Shown here: positions 46,090 through 58,062 of the stretch, one piece after another
Numbering within the stretch: the stretch's first letter is position 1
Layout of the letters: each line of letters opens with the position of its first letter
Assembly: GCA_014529385.2 (NCBI GenBank)
Contig: CM043968.1
Location: forward strand, 24,740,513 to 24,804,512
Direction: 5' to 3'
Length of the DNA stretch: 64,000 bases
Origin: Adiantum capillus-veneris
Taxonomy: Eukaryota > Streptophyta > Polypodiopsida > Polypodiales > Pteridaceae
Made by a program: the position numbers and the translations under genes
The notes under the pieces: generated by a model
What the model saw: the letters and a program-made list of their open reading frames with translations, nothing else
Databases searched by the model: none
Told to the model about the DNA's origin: nothing

Positions 46090-46865
46090 GTACCTTTCAT
46101 ACAGTGAGAACTCCTGCAACCATTTCTTTGAATTTATCAGAGAGCCCTTTTGATGTACCATCCCTCATGTCATGTTGGTGAGTTCTTTGATGTACCATCA
46201 ATTTTCTCATGCTTTCATCCCTTGGCTTGACACATGTATGCAAACAAATGGGTGGTTGTCCGCAATAGTGGTAAGTAAACTTGCCTCCAAGTCCATCACA
46301 AAACTCGCCCATGCAAGGTAATTTTAGCATATTGCCATTGAAATGCATTGTGTTTGACTTCCCAAAATTAACCAATTTGGGATAACTTTCATTGCGACAC
46401 ACTCCAAGAAATGCGATATGAGGTTTGCGGTTTGGTCCAGTTGTGTGGATCATATTTTTGTTCCATAGCATCCATTGGATGAACCTTTCTTAAGGTCGCT
46501 GAAAACTCGAACACCATGATACCATTGTACACCTTTGGTATTTTTGATACTTGTTTGGTTTCTACTATCTTTGAAAGAAGCTTCGTCAAGGTGTTGAGCT
46601 TTGTCATTGCATTAAAAAATGACAAAATACTATTTGCTCTCCTTACCTCGATAGAGTTTTGCAATGCTTACTCCCCAAAGAGTGGTTCTTTGCTTGGACT
46701 AGTAAGGTCTATGTAGGGAACATCCACCAAAGAAGCAGCCATGCCACTCGAATTTGAGACTGTGTCATCTTCGACTAGCACCATGAACTTTGTGGAGAGA
46801 GAGTCGTCCACAGCATAAAACTCCTCTCCCAAGTGATTGCTTGTTTTCTCTAGAGGCATTGTCAA
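46090..46865 (-). pseudogene. N-terminal exons of the transposase-like gene
   Basis: An ATG at about 46859 (MPLEKTSNHLGEEFYAVDDS) opens 64 codons ending at GGGGA followed by GTAAGC, a plausible splice donor or a stop if unspliced. A second segment (46664-46389) and a third (46471-46097) give VYNGIMVFEFSATLRKVHP and VKPRDESMRKLMVHQRTHQ. Order and strand fit one gene running 46865 to 43508. Several frame breaks suggest it is dead. No terminal inverted repeats were identified around it. Confidence 0.42.
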
Positions 46866-47097
46866 CTCTTCACTCCCAACTATGACAATTGCATATAGAG
46901 CAATAAATATTTGTGACGTAACACGCTCTTGTAGATATTTAACCCTAAAAATATATTCCCACTAGTAAAGGAAAAAGCTATTTTGAAACAAGGGAAGACT
47001 ATAGTGCACAACATAATAATAGAGTTGAAAAAATAAGCACTAGATTGAAAAAATGAGAGTGAAAGTGTTTAATTGTGTTTTGAAGAGTTAAGGCATT

Positions 47098-47105
47098 TTA
47101 TATAA
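47098..47105 (-). promoter_or_regulatory. candidate TATA box for the transposase-like gene
   Basis: The minus strand reads TTATATAAAATG about 240 bp upstream of the presumed ATG, in an AT-rich intergenic stretch. Position is plausible; no other support. Confidence 0.35.
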
Positions 47106-47181
47106 ATCCTAGTAGTTATTAGTATTATTTAATAAATTTTTTAAATAAAAATTAAATTAATTTAAAAATTGACGTGAGAAG

Positions 47182-47239
<58 letters not shown>
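47182..47239. repeat. poly(C) plus (CT)n tract
   Basis: A C run followed by about 22 CT units, flanked on both sides by AGAAGCACCCC. Confidence 0.95.
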
Positions 47240-47240
<1 letters not shown>

Positions 47241-47269
47241 GAAGCACCCCCTATCTCTCTCTCACACTT

Positions 47270-47646
47270 TGTTGATGGACAAACACAGAAGGAGCCTTCC
47301 CTATCTTTTGTATCATTATTTTTGAAGCAGAATGACAATTTTGTAATATTTGAGCGGTAAATATTTGTTGTGGGAACAAGCCTCTAATGAGGAATCGTAT
47401 ATAAGCCAATTTTTGTAACCCTAAGCCACTTTCGAACTTTACTGTGCGATGTGTTAGAGAGAGAGAGAGATTTCTTCTCTTCCCTACGTGCTCTACGAAC
47501 CCCCATTGCAAAAGCGACACCACCAATGCGTTAGCAACAGCTAGGGCTTCAATCCAACGCCAAGTTTGCACGATTTTGGTGTCGTCGCGAAGCAAGATCC
47601 TACGAGCTTCTGAGTGATTTTTCTCGCAAATTGTGTGTCCGTTTAG
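47270..47646 (+). mobile_element. LTR T fragment, 5' part
   Basis: Matches 59365-59820: it starts TGTTGATGGACAAACACAG and runs past a TATA-like TATATAAG (47397-47404), a short GA tract and TTTTTCTCGCAAA. Homology ends at about 47646, so the downstream half of the LTR is missing. Confidence 0.82.
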
Positions 47647-47685
47647 TGATTTCTTTATACTGACGGGAGCAAAGCGAACCCCGAA

Positions 47686-47711
47686 CCCCGACGGCCTCTA
47701 AAACGTCGGGG
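47686..47711. repeat. small GC-rich hairpin
   Basis: CCCCGACG and CGTCGGGG flank a 10-base loop. Isolated, no context. Confidence 0.5.
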
Positions 47712-47814
47712 GCCGAATGGTGCGCCTCGAGCCTATCTCGGTAAAGCGAACAGGGGGCACCACCTAGCTTTGAGCGGGTAGGACGCAGACCACCATGATA
47801 TGAACACCGCAAAC

Positions 47815-47816
<2 letters not shown>

Positions 47817-47877
<61 letters not shown>
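47817..47877. repeat. (CA)n microsatellite
   Basis: About 30 uninterrupted units. Confidence 0.98.
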
Positions 47878-47879
<2 letters not shown>

Positions 47880-47880
<1 letters not shown>

Positions 47881-48720
47881 ATTGAAAAATGATGAAAACC
47901 CTCGGGGGTGTGAGGGAGAATTATTTCTGCAGTATTTACAATGACCTTCCTTCCAGCGAGGCAGCACACCGTGGTGATAGAGAGGTAGGGAGAAAGAATG
48001 GTGAAGACTACTTGGTGCATTCTCTAAGATGACTCAATGATTGTGAAGCTTGCTACCAAGAGCGTGTATACATGTGTGCATCGACCATTGGAGTCGAGAG
48101 GTGGACGTGGCTCCCTTCGCATGGTGCAATTCCCAAGGCAAACCAACACACAAGCCCCCTCCCCGTGATGCCAATAGTGTCGACTCTTCCCACCACACTC
48201 TACCAAGTGCTGATCTCTCATGAAGTGTCCCCCCCCCCCCCGATAGTGACCTCTCAGTGCCAATTTATAGGTGTTGGCTGCTTGGATTATGGTAATCCCG
48301 GTGTGATTAGGGTAAGCTAATCTAAGAGACAAAGCAAGTGGTGGGCCCGGTGTGGTTGACCCTTGCTTTGTTTTGGGAGGTAATTAAAAAAATGAGAATC
48401 TCTAGGTGGGGCTTTGTGACCATCACCTAGAGAGAGGGAATTTACAAAGTGGGAATTTTACAACGGCTTGGGTGAAAACTGAAGAAATGATGAATATAGC
48501 CTACAAATTACTAAAAATGGCATTGTGGTTGCGTGATGCTGGCAAATGGTGTGTTGCCGGTGCGTCGGTGTAGCGCGTACTTCTTTTTGGGGTCGGCTGG
48601 GGCATGCCTTTGGCGCATTTCTCCTTTTTGTTGTTGGCGACGCGTGCTTTGGGTTCCTCCCTTCTTTTTCGTTATCGTCGTAGTGGTGGAATCCTTTGGT
48701 TTTTTGTATTTGTGGTGCGT
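47880..48720. other. unassigned stretch, possibly an LTR
   Basis: The minus strand holds CCTATAAATTGG near 48265 and a poly(C)/poly(G) run at 48228-48241, which could belong to an LTR. No ends or paired copy were seen, and no gene. Confidence 0.3.
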
Positions 48721-50185
<1,465 letters not shown>

Positions 50186-50456
50186 TGCGTGTTAAGTATG
50201 GAGCCTGATTTACCCTTGTAATTTTCTGTGGTAAAAGCGCACATTTGTAAGGCCCCCATTATGAGGAGAAGCCATCGTGCGTGAAGGAAAATCACTCACC
50301 GGAAACCAAAATTTTCACGGACAAGAATCAGGGGCAACTTTAAAGGCCTCGGGGGCGGAGGCCCCCGAGACTTTTTTTCGCCGGAATATTCCTTTTCGCC
50401 GGAATATTATGGCCGAACGGCGGTCGGAAAGTGGTCGGAAAACAACCGGTCGGTTG

Positions 50457-50570
50457 GCCGGTAGTCAATGGCCAATGGCCGGTGGTCGGAAGTCAATGGC
50501 CGGTGGCCGGTGGTCGGAAGTCAATGGCCGGTGGCCGGTGGCCGAATTCAATGGCCGGTGGCCGAATTCA
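50457..50570. repeat. GGCCGGTGG-type minisatellite in LTR S3
   Basis: Three to four units of about 28-31 bp with AGTCAATGGCC and GGTCGG. Copies S1, S2 and S4 have about one unit. Confidence 0.8.
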
Positions 50571-50693
50571 AAAGCGGACTTGTCTTCTCAAGGGCGGCCA
50601 CACATGGGCGGATTGGAGGGTCCGATTTGGACTTATTCGCACAAGGGCGGCTACACATGGCTGTCTCTCATAAGAGAGGGCAGCCCTTTTTGG

Positions 50694-50704
50694 CCTATAA
50701 AAGG
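50694..50704 (+). promoter_or_regulatory. TATA box of LTR S3
   Basis: CCTATAAAAGG, conserved in the S family. It sets the LTR orientation as plus. Confidence 0.7.
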
Positions 50705-50905
50705 AGGCCATTTCTACACACATTTCATAGTGTGAAGTTTGATGCAACAAGGTGAGTGTGAGGTGGTGAGAGTGAGAAGCAAGGCGGGAGCTCCATTAAG
50801 GGTATAATCCCTTTGTAAACTACTTCTTGTTTTGAAGTACCAAAGCCATTGAGTGGCTGCTTTCCCGTGGACGTAGCCCACATTGGGTGAACCACGTATA
50901 TCGTG

Positions 50906-50955
<50 letters not shown>

Positions 50956-51045
50956 ACTATAATCTCGTGTATATAAATTTGTCTCTCTCCATTAAGTAAT
51001 CTACTCAATTATCTATTTAGCTACGTCTTATTTCCTAACACTGCG

Positions 51046-51476
51046 GGCATGTGGCCGCGACAAGAGCAGGGGAGAGCGGGTTGTCAGCGAGAGAGGAGGA
51101 GTGGATGAGGTAGAGGAAGGGGGTGCCGAGAAGGGAGAGAGGGGATATTAGAGAGAGAGTTACGTAGGGAAAATGAGAGAGAGAGAGAGAGACAGAGATA
51201 TCTCATTCGATGCCTGCCCGGGGAATAAACTACAGGGAGAGAGAGAAGTGGTAGTGAAATCGAGGGCGGCCTGCTGCGCTGAGGCATAGACGAGCGGGGG
51301 CATGAAGGTGTAAGGCCGGCCAATCGAGGGGGGAGCCATGTGACGAGGCCATGCTAGTAAAAACCAGCTTCATAAAGTTTTCCAGGCATTGCCGAGCCTT
51401 CCAATGGTGCCGCCAAGGCTTCAACAAGGGAAAAATAAGTTTTTTTTTTTCTTTGATTTCCAAAAATCGGTCATCA
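51046..51476. other. GA-rich unassigned stretch
   Basis: Host sequence between the target duplication of S3 and the truncated LTR T. Short GA runs; no gene. Confidence 0.4.
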
Positions 51477-51906
51477 ATACCTATGGGTTCACGGTGAGTA
51501 GAGCTGCGAATTAGGATCTTACAAACCAAAAAGTGGTGACCTGTATTTTGATGCCTGTCTTTATACGCGATTGTCGCACGAGGCAGTTAGAGCTGGGATA
51601 CCAAGTCATAATCCATAGGTTATTGATCGCTTGATGAGGAGAGTGTGTCCTATGAGTTTCATGACATTTCGAATGCGTTTTGTCTCGTTTCGGATAGCTT
51701 AAGCATCATAGGTTGAGTCGCTTTCACTAGTAGAACGGTTAGATTTAATTTCCTCGAGTAGAGATTGTCATAAAAGGTCGAGAAGGTGCTTGACATCCAT
51801 CTTCTTGTTGCCATGCACCTACAGGTAAGCTTCGTCCTTGGCTGACATAGAGTTGTTGGTTTTGTTCTCTCTATGCTAGCATCCGCTCGCGGCGTATCCG
51901 CCAACA
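51477..51906 (+). mobile_element. 5' LTR of element T1, 5'-truncated
   Basis: Matches the downstream half of LTR T at 59825-60255, from TGGGTTCACGGTGAGTAGAG to CCGCCAACA. The first half, with TATA box, is missing. The end CCGCCAACA mirrors the LTR start TGTTGACGG, which supports this boundary. Confidence 0.82.
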
Positions 51907-51928
51907 TTGGCGTTGCTGCTGGGGAACG
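51907..51928 (+). promoter_or_regulatory. primer-binding site of element T1
   Basis: TTGGCGTTGCTGCTGGGG follows the LTR at once. Many plant gypsy elements of the Athila/Tat kind have TTGGCGCCGTTGCCGGGGA here, so this is a slightly degenerate version. Confidence 0.75.
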
Positions 51929-52428
51929 AAGTCCTAGGTAGGTGACCTTAGACCAATCCTATGAGGTGAGAGTCCCTCTGGTTTGCGAGAATATTATTTT
52001 TACCTTAGTTTAGCTAGGATCCATAGAGAGGTGCTAGGGAGCACGTGTCTTGCCTTGGTCACCCGTGTAGATGATTTTAGTTTAGATTTGTATATGTTTT
52101 GGTGTTTGAGTGGTTGATGAGGTGATAAGAGCATTAGCTAGTCAGTGTGTGTAAGTTGAGTGTTTATCCACCCACCATTGAAAAATCCCATTTTTTATGT
52201 TTAGGAGTAGCTTTAGGTAGATGATTTGATCTTGATCTAGAGCTGTCCATCAATGAAAATTTGATTGAGTTGTTTATTTGCATTGAAATCTTGAAAAGAA
52301 GTCATTTCTTAGTCAAAACAGTGCAAAAACAAAGTTCACAAAAAGGTTTTGCAGGACTGAGGGTTGCTGAGAACTTAAGAAGACATTTGGGAGGGTTCTG
52401 CACATAAAAGCACAAATTTGCAAGGTTA

Positions 52429-52450
52429 GACATTATATGCGTATAATGTC
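52429..52450 (+). repeat. leader palindrome 1
   Basis: Arms GACATTATA and TATAATGTC around TGCG: nine perfect pairs. Confidence 0.9.
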
Positions 52451-52714
52451 TCAAGGGCTAAAAAGAGACCAAAATTGTGAAAACTGATTGTACCAGTGTG
52501 TTCAAAAGAGTCCTTATAAGTGACACCTTCAGTGGAGAATTTTGGCATAGATTTGGGGATCAAAAGCCAAAAGATGAAGTGGTTGTGAGTGAGAAAAGCA
52601 AAAACTTGTGTTTGTGAACACTTTTGAGCTTTAAATTTTGTTGTAAACACATGTACATGTTTCTGATAAAAAGGGGAACTTAGAATAGAAACACATCTAA
52701 ATTTTGAGATGATA

Positions 52715-52736
52715 GACATCATACGCGTATGATGTA
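52715..52736 (+). repeat. leader palindrome 2
   Basis: Arms GACATCATA and TATGATGTA around CGCG: eight of nine pairs. Confidence 0.9.
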
Positions 52737-52962
52737 TTTAGCTTGGATTTGGGTGCTAAACTGCATATTTGATTGCAAGATTTCACATTATTTGGGCAAC
52801 CAACCTGATAATTAAAGAGAGCTTTGCAAATTTTAGTCAATAACAAAGAAAATTGATGAATTGGTGTAAAATTGACATCAAAACCTGATTTTGAGCAGAT
52901 ATACTTGGTATACTCATAGAGGAGAACCTTGGGCAGAAACAGAAGTCTAGTCTGAGGAAAAA

Positions 52963-52984
52963 GACATCATACATGTATCATGTG
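52963..52984 (+). repeat. leader palindrome 3 (most diverged)
   Basis: Arms GACATCATA and TATCATGTG around CATG: seven of nine pairs. Confidence 0.85.
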
Positions 52985-53244
52985 TTTTGGCCCAGATTAT
53001 AGTCAAATTGTACAAGTAAGTGTCCCCTAATGTCTTAAAGCATTTAAGGAGTCCATAACTAAATTTCATTGCATTTGGCTCAAATTCTAAGCTAAAAAAG
53101 GCTAAGAAATAGTCCAGACATTGTGCACACCCAATTTGGTTGTAACTTGCACAAAATTGGTTTAAATTCAAGTCAAAAGTAGATGTGAGTTCCTTAAGTA
53201 TTGAACAACCTCTGGAGCAAGATTCATCTCATTCTGAGCAAAAA

Positions 53245-53266
53245 GACATCATACGCGTATGATGTC
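53245..53266 (+). repeat. leader palindrome 4 (perfect)
   Basis: Arms GACATCATA and TATGATGTC around CGCG. With flanking A and T runs the dyad extends to about 30 bp (53241-53270). Confidence 0.95.
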
Positions 53267-53370
53267 TTTTTTATGATTTTGAACATTTTTTGAATTTCTG
53301 ACTATACAAGGTGTATGAGCACACCACTCTAAGCACAAACTTGCAAGAACTTCTTCATTCTGGGCAAAAA

Positions 53371-53392
53371 GACATTATACGTGTATGATGTC
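53371..53392 (+). repeat. leader palindrome 5
   Basis: Arms GACATTATA and TATGATGTC around CGTG; the one unmatched position would be a U-G pair in RNA. It is flanked by AAAAA and TTTTT. Confidence 0.92.
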
Positions 53393-53648
53393 TTTTTGAC
53401 CCTATTGACTCCAAAATCTAAATTTGTGCATACCCTAGTATTCTAAGGGACCTTAGAAACCAATAGTCAAGATTTCATGAAAATTGAAGCATCTTTGGGC
53501 CATTAAGTGCCAAAGAACAAAAATTGAGCCACAGTGAGGCTTGAACTGATTATAACTTCCACAAAATTGGTTCAAAGCCAACTTTGAAAGCTTCTGAGAG
53601 TTACTTAGAGAATATCTGGAGAAGAAATCTTCTCATTTTTTCCAGATA

Positions 53649-53670
53649 GACATTATACGCGTATAATGTC
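53649..53670 (+). repeat. leader palindrome 6 (perfect)
   Basis: Arms GACATTATA and TATAATGTC around CGCG. It differs from copy 4 by one change in each arm that keeps the pairing. Confidence 0.95.
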
Positions 53671-54226
53671 TAAGGGCCAAAATTAGAGCTTATTTGATTG
53701 GATTGAGCCTGGCAAAGTGTTCCATTTAACTCTAACAACATATTTTACCAATCAAACTAGTGAGAAGAACATATATAGGAAACCAACCCTCCCCAAAATA
53801 AACTTTAGATGGAAAGTACTCGCATGGGACTAATCTACATTAAATATTACTAAAGTGAGAATCACTGTATGACAAAGATTTGCAGAGTCTAAAGTTTTGT
53901 ACAGATAGCCATCAACAAGGTCCAGCAAGTCAAGACCAATCAAAAGTACAATCAGTCAACCAATTGGAGAGCTGAAATAATAGCCAGAATAAGGAACGAT
54001 GGAATAAACTTTTGAGGTAAAAGGTTTGGATTGATAGTTGTGGGTTAAGGAATTGATGTATCTAAGATCAGGAAGAAATTTTCAAAGAGACTAGCGATCA
54101 CAAGGAGACAAGGTCAGCTTAGAGTTTATAGAGGAGAGCGTAACTTAAGCAAGAATAGATCCACTAGCACCAATTATAGAAGATAGAAGTGGGACCGACA
54201 CCTCTTCAGAGCAATCTATTTACCTC

Positions 54227-55378
54227 ATGGCTGACCAAAACACCACTATTAACCGACCAAGCCAAGTAGGAGGAGGTAGCACCTCTAAGAACCCCACTCG
54301 GATGATGAGGTTTACAACCCTTTACTTAGAAGGACCAAATGCCCATGGGGCTCTAGTATATGCTGATGAAAGGGGACGTAAAAGCATATGTATTGAAGAA
54401 AAACAAGCTGAAGGAGTGGAAGCCCTTCTATTGTATGATGATGGGGATAGATTTCGAGATGATGAGGGAATACATTACCTCATTGTCAAGGACCTGGAGA
54501 ATTATAACAAATATGGAGACAATGTTGTAAGAGGGAAGATGGTTTTTGAAATCACCAAAATACCTCCAAGGATAGACCTACCTAACGCCACCTGGTGTTT
54601 GACAAAAAGGTGACTAAAGTGATGACTAGCCTAGGGACTGTAGGAATCTATGAGTACCTAAATGGGAGAGTCAAAACATATTCCCGATGTCTAGCACCTT
54701 ACCCCTTTGAGTTAAGCACAGAAAAGATTTTATACTTGTTCTCATACGAATTAGGTGAAGGGAGTCTCATAATATATGTAAACAAATATGGAAGGGAGTA
54801 TGTACCGATAGAGAAAGCAGAGGTAGCGAGATTGATAGTTATTGGAGCAATTACAACATATCCAGTGACAACTCAAGGACTAAACCCTACCCCTAGCAAG
54901 TCTACAAATCCCGAAAATAGAGGATACGGCCAGATTTCCAACTAGACAAACTAGAATGGTTGAAACTCCAATTTTTCCTTCATATTTCAACCCAAATCCT
55001 GAGACGTTGCAATCTTGGTTGCGACCTACAATAACGAGGGAATATGAGTTCTATAGAGGAGAAGTCCCTATTACAAATGGATCATATGTGAACCCTATAG
55101 TCTCACCAATGCCTACTTATTCTTACTCTTATCCCAAAGAGAGCAAGGGACCAACAACGGTATCGACCAGGGCAAGATTCCCCTATATGGAGAGAATCAA
55201 GACGAAAAGAAGATTTGCAGTGGAACCACCTTTTGAAAGGTCATATAGAGGACACGGAGTGGGAGAACCATTTGACGGAGGATTGAGATATGAAACAGAA
55301 CGTGTAAGGGGAGAGGGACGAGGGGATTCAACCGTTAGGCTGGTAGATCACAGGCGTGTTAGACCCTCTCAAGTCTAG
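54227..55378 (+). pseudogene. T1 gag N-terminal region, unrecognised domain
   Basis: The ATG at 54227 opens MADQNTTINRPSQVGGGSTS. Two blocks follow: GALVYADERGRKSICIEEKQ with HYLIVKDLENYNKYGD, then (after a frameshift near 54600) VTKVMTSLGTVGIYEYLNGR and GEGSLIIYVNKYGREYV. The N-terminal 240 residues resemble no retroviral domain known to me. A second shift near 54930 leads to a Pro/Tyr- then Arg-rich stretch (54956-55375), ended by a single TAG at 55376-55378, after which the same frame continues into the capsid domain. One could imagine readthrough, but decay is simpler. Confidence 0.6.
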
Positions 55379-55918
55379 AAATGGGTTAACAATAAATATT
55401 CATGGGAAAGAGACCCTAGATACCATGTGGCAATGTTTTTGAGAGTGATCCGAGCGAAAGAGGTCAGGGACTTCGATACACAGTTTGCTAGATTTGGACT
55501 CACCTTGGAGGAAGAGGCTCCCACCTGGTTTGATTCTGTTGAAAGACGGGATTTTGAGACCATCCAAGAAGTATTTGACGAATTTGTGGAGGAATTCTCT
55601 CAAAGAGAGATAGCCCACAATACTGTCTCTCAAATCCATAAGTTCAAGCAAAAAGAGGGAGAATCTGTCAGGAAGGCAGCCCTACAATTGAAACGGTACG
55701 TAAAATTTTGTTCGATAGAAGAATTACCTACTCAATCTAGACTCATGTTGATATTTATCCAGGGATTGAGAAATGCATACCTTCAAAAGGATTTGCATAT
55801 GAAGAAAAGCCCCACTCTAAATGAGTTAACCAAAGAGGCTTTATTCCTAGTAGACCAACACCTGGGATTTGAAAAGCATTATTCCCAAAGAAGTGAATTA
55901 CGCCCAATACCTGCATGA
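55379..55918 (+). pseudogene. T1 gag capsid (Retrotrans_gag-like domain)
   Basis: In the frame after the TAG: FDTQFARFGLTLEEEAPTWF, DFETIQEVFDEFVEEFSQRE, then IHKFKQKEGESVRKAALQLK and LMLIFIQGLRNAYLQKDLHM. This is the usual order of the gypsy capsid domain (xxAxxWFxxL, then F..F...F, then QxxxESVxxFxxRF). It would form the particle shell. A frame change near 55900 leads to the next segment. Confidence 0.78.
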
Positions 55919-57305
55919 GCAAGTGGTCTGCATGGGCATGGAAAAGCCAAAGTACATTGGAGGAGGAGAAACACTGATGAAGATTGCATATGAAGCCATC
56001 AATGCTGGAGGACAGTGGCCTGAGCCACCAACACAAAATGAGTGGTTCAAGTTGAAGCCAGATATAGAAGAAGAACCGGTGATTACAGTGGCTCCACAGT
56101 AACCACACAAATACAAAGAAGGCTAGAAATAGTACCAGAGGAAGAACCTGTGGAACCTCCAAAGAAAAAGAGAAAGATGGTAGTGACCAAAGAAGCAAAG
56201 CCCAAGGAAACACACAGCCAAAAAGCCGCTTAGATGGAGAGGTTGATTGAGCAGTTCAGGACAAAAAGAGCACTCAAAGGAGACTTTGAAGAGTACTGGG
56301 TGCCAGACCCAGCAAAAGTTGGCGGAAGCTCCTCTATACCTCTAGAGGATCAGTTTGATCAATATATCCGAGCATATGAGGAAACAGAGAGGGTGCTCAA
56401 ACAACAGAACTTAGTGCCCTTCACAATGGAGGAAGTTTAAGACATTAAGAAGAAGCTGAGAGAAACGAGGGAAACCTCCAGCTACGTAGGAGCAAGAAGG
56501 TGATAAACCAAAAGTTGAAACCCCACCACCTTCACCACTAGGCTCTTCCACCGCTCCTCCAAGTCTAAAACCCTCGACATCCCAACCACAAACCTCACCA
56601 GAAAGAATAGAAGAGGCAGCACCTCCACCAAGAAACAAGGAGAAAGAAGAAAGGGACACCTATGAAGACCTCCTTCAATCTGGTATACAATGGAAGAGGC
56701 TTCAACAGTAGTTTACGGAACTCCAACCCCATCATGGTTTGCGAGATAGAAATAAGAAAGACAAGATATCCTTGCTGAATAGATAAGAGTTGGTGGATCA
56801 CAGGGACCATAATTAGACTCAAGAAATGCAAAGAAGAGCTCAAGAAAGGCATTCCCCACAGCCTGCAGTGCCAGGGTTAGTCCACATCTTGCAACCGCCA
56901 CAATAGAGATCATTGGCCAGCCCGTGGAGAGCACCTCCAGCAGGGGTCATGTTAAGTATGGGACGTCAGGTTCCTTTGGCTGGCCCTATCTATAGGCCAT
57001 CAACCAGAAATTAGACTTGAGAAATGCAAAGAAAAGCTCAAGAAAGGCATTCCCCACAGCCCGTAGTGCCAGGGTTAGTCCACATCTTGCAACTGCCACA
57101 ATAGAGACAATTGGCCAGCCCGTGGAGAGCACCTCCAGCAGGGGTCATGTTAAGTATGCGACGTCAAGTTCCTTTGGCTGGCCCTATCAATAGGCCATCA
57201 ACCAAAAACTTGGTAGCAGCAAATGAAGATGACATAAGAGCCGCATATCAGATACTTGATAGAGTCAGAACGTGGTCTCTGACCATTGCTGAAGAAAACA
57301 GTATG
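55919..57305 (+). pseudogene. T1 gag linker region with 198-bp in-frame duplication
   Basis: Frames read IAYEAINAGGQWPEPPTQNE, then a Lys-rich stretch PPKKKRKMVVTKEAKPKE (nuclear-signal-like), MERLIEQFRTKRALKGDFEE, and a Pro-rich segment. The segment 56811-57008 is repeated at 57009-57206 (66 codons). The end, RVRTWSLTIAEENS, is interrupted by LTR S2. No zinc knuckle, protease, polymerase or integrase was seen. Confidence 0.6.
56811..57206 (+). repeat. 198-bp tandem duplication in T1 gag
   Basis: Two units starting AATTAGACT with very few differences. The length is a multiple of three. Confidence 0.92.
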
Positions 57306-57393
57306 TGTTAGGAAATATGACGTAGCTAAATAGATATTTGAGTAGATAACTTAATGGAGAGAGATAGATTTCACACACAAGAGATTATAGAGT

Positions 57394-57457
<64 letters not shown>

Positions 57458-58062
57458 CATGATATACGTGGTTCACCCAATGTGGGCTACGTCCACGGGA
57501 AAGCAGCCACTCAATGGCTTTAGTGATTCAAAACAAGAAGTAGTTTACAAAGGGATTATACCCTTAATAGAGGTCCCGCCTTGCTTCACTCTCACCACCT
57601 CACACCCACCTTGTTGCATCAACTTCACACTAGGAAATGTGTGTAGAAATGGCCTCCTTTTATAGGCCAAAAGGGCTACCCTCTCTCATGAGAGGCAGCC
57701 ATGTGTAGCCGCCCTTGTGTTGATAAGTCCAAATCGGACCCTCCAATCCGCCCATGTGTGGCCGCCCTTGAGAAGACAAGTCCGCTTTTGAATTCGGCCA
57801 CCGGCCATTGACTTTCGACCACCGGCCAACCGACCAACCGATCGGTCGTTTTCCGACCGCCATCCGACCATAATATTTCGGCGAAAAGGAATATTCCGGT
57901 TCGAGATTGGCCATGAAAATTTTGGTTTCCGACGAGTGATTTATATTTCCTGCGAGTGATTTTCCGTCACGCACAATGGCTTCTCCCCATAATGGGGGCC
58001 TTACAAATGTGCGTTTTTACCACATAAAATTACAAGAGGTAAATCAGGCTCCATACTTAAGA
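57306..58062 (-). mobile_element. solo LTR S2 inserted in T1 gag
   Basis: 757 bp from TGTTAGG to CTTAAGA (one change from CTTAACA), flanked by a perfect GTATG duplication (57301-57305 and 58063-58067). Reading through with one GTATG kept is in frame, so S2 entered an open frame. It contains a (GA)n tract (about 57398-57452). Confidence 0.92.

Larger units (their letters stand above)
50190..51040 (+). mobile_element. solo LTR S3
   Basis: 851 bp from TGTTAAGTATGG to CCTAACA, flanked by a perfect CTGCG duplication (50185-50189 and 51041-51045). It is the longest S copy, owing to extra units of a GGCCGGTGG-type minisatellite at about 50457-50570 and a (CT)n tract at 50911-50953. No internal element sequence adjoins it, so it is a recombination product of a full element. 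Confidence 0.92.
51929..54226 (+). other. 2.3 kb leader of T1 with diverged tandem units
   Basis: A non-coding stretch between primer site and gag. It is built partly of diverged units of about 280 bp that share CACAAAATTGGTT, GCACAAACTTGCAAG and CATTCTGxGCAAAAA. A strongly conserved palindrome lies near each unit end. Confidence 0.7.

Noticed and set aside
52429-53670. CRISPR-like array
   Set aside because: Spacers are 104-264 bp, diverged from one another as repeats, and the sequence is plainly nuclear plant DNA. The palindromes belong to a retroelement leader.
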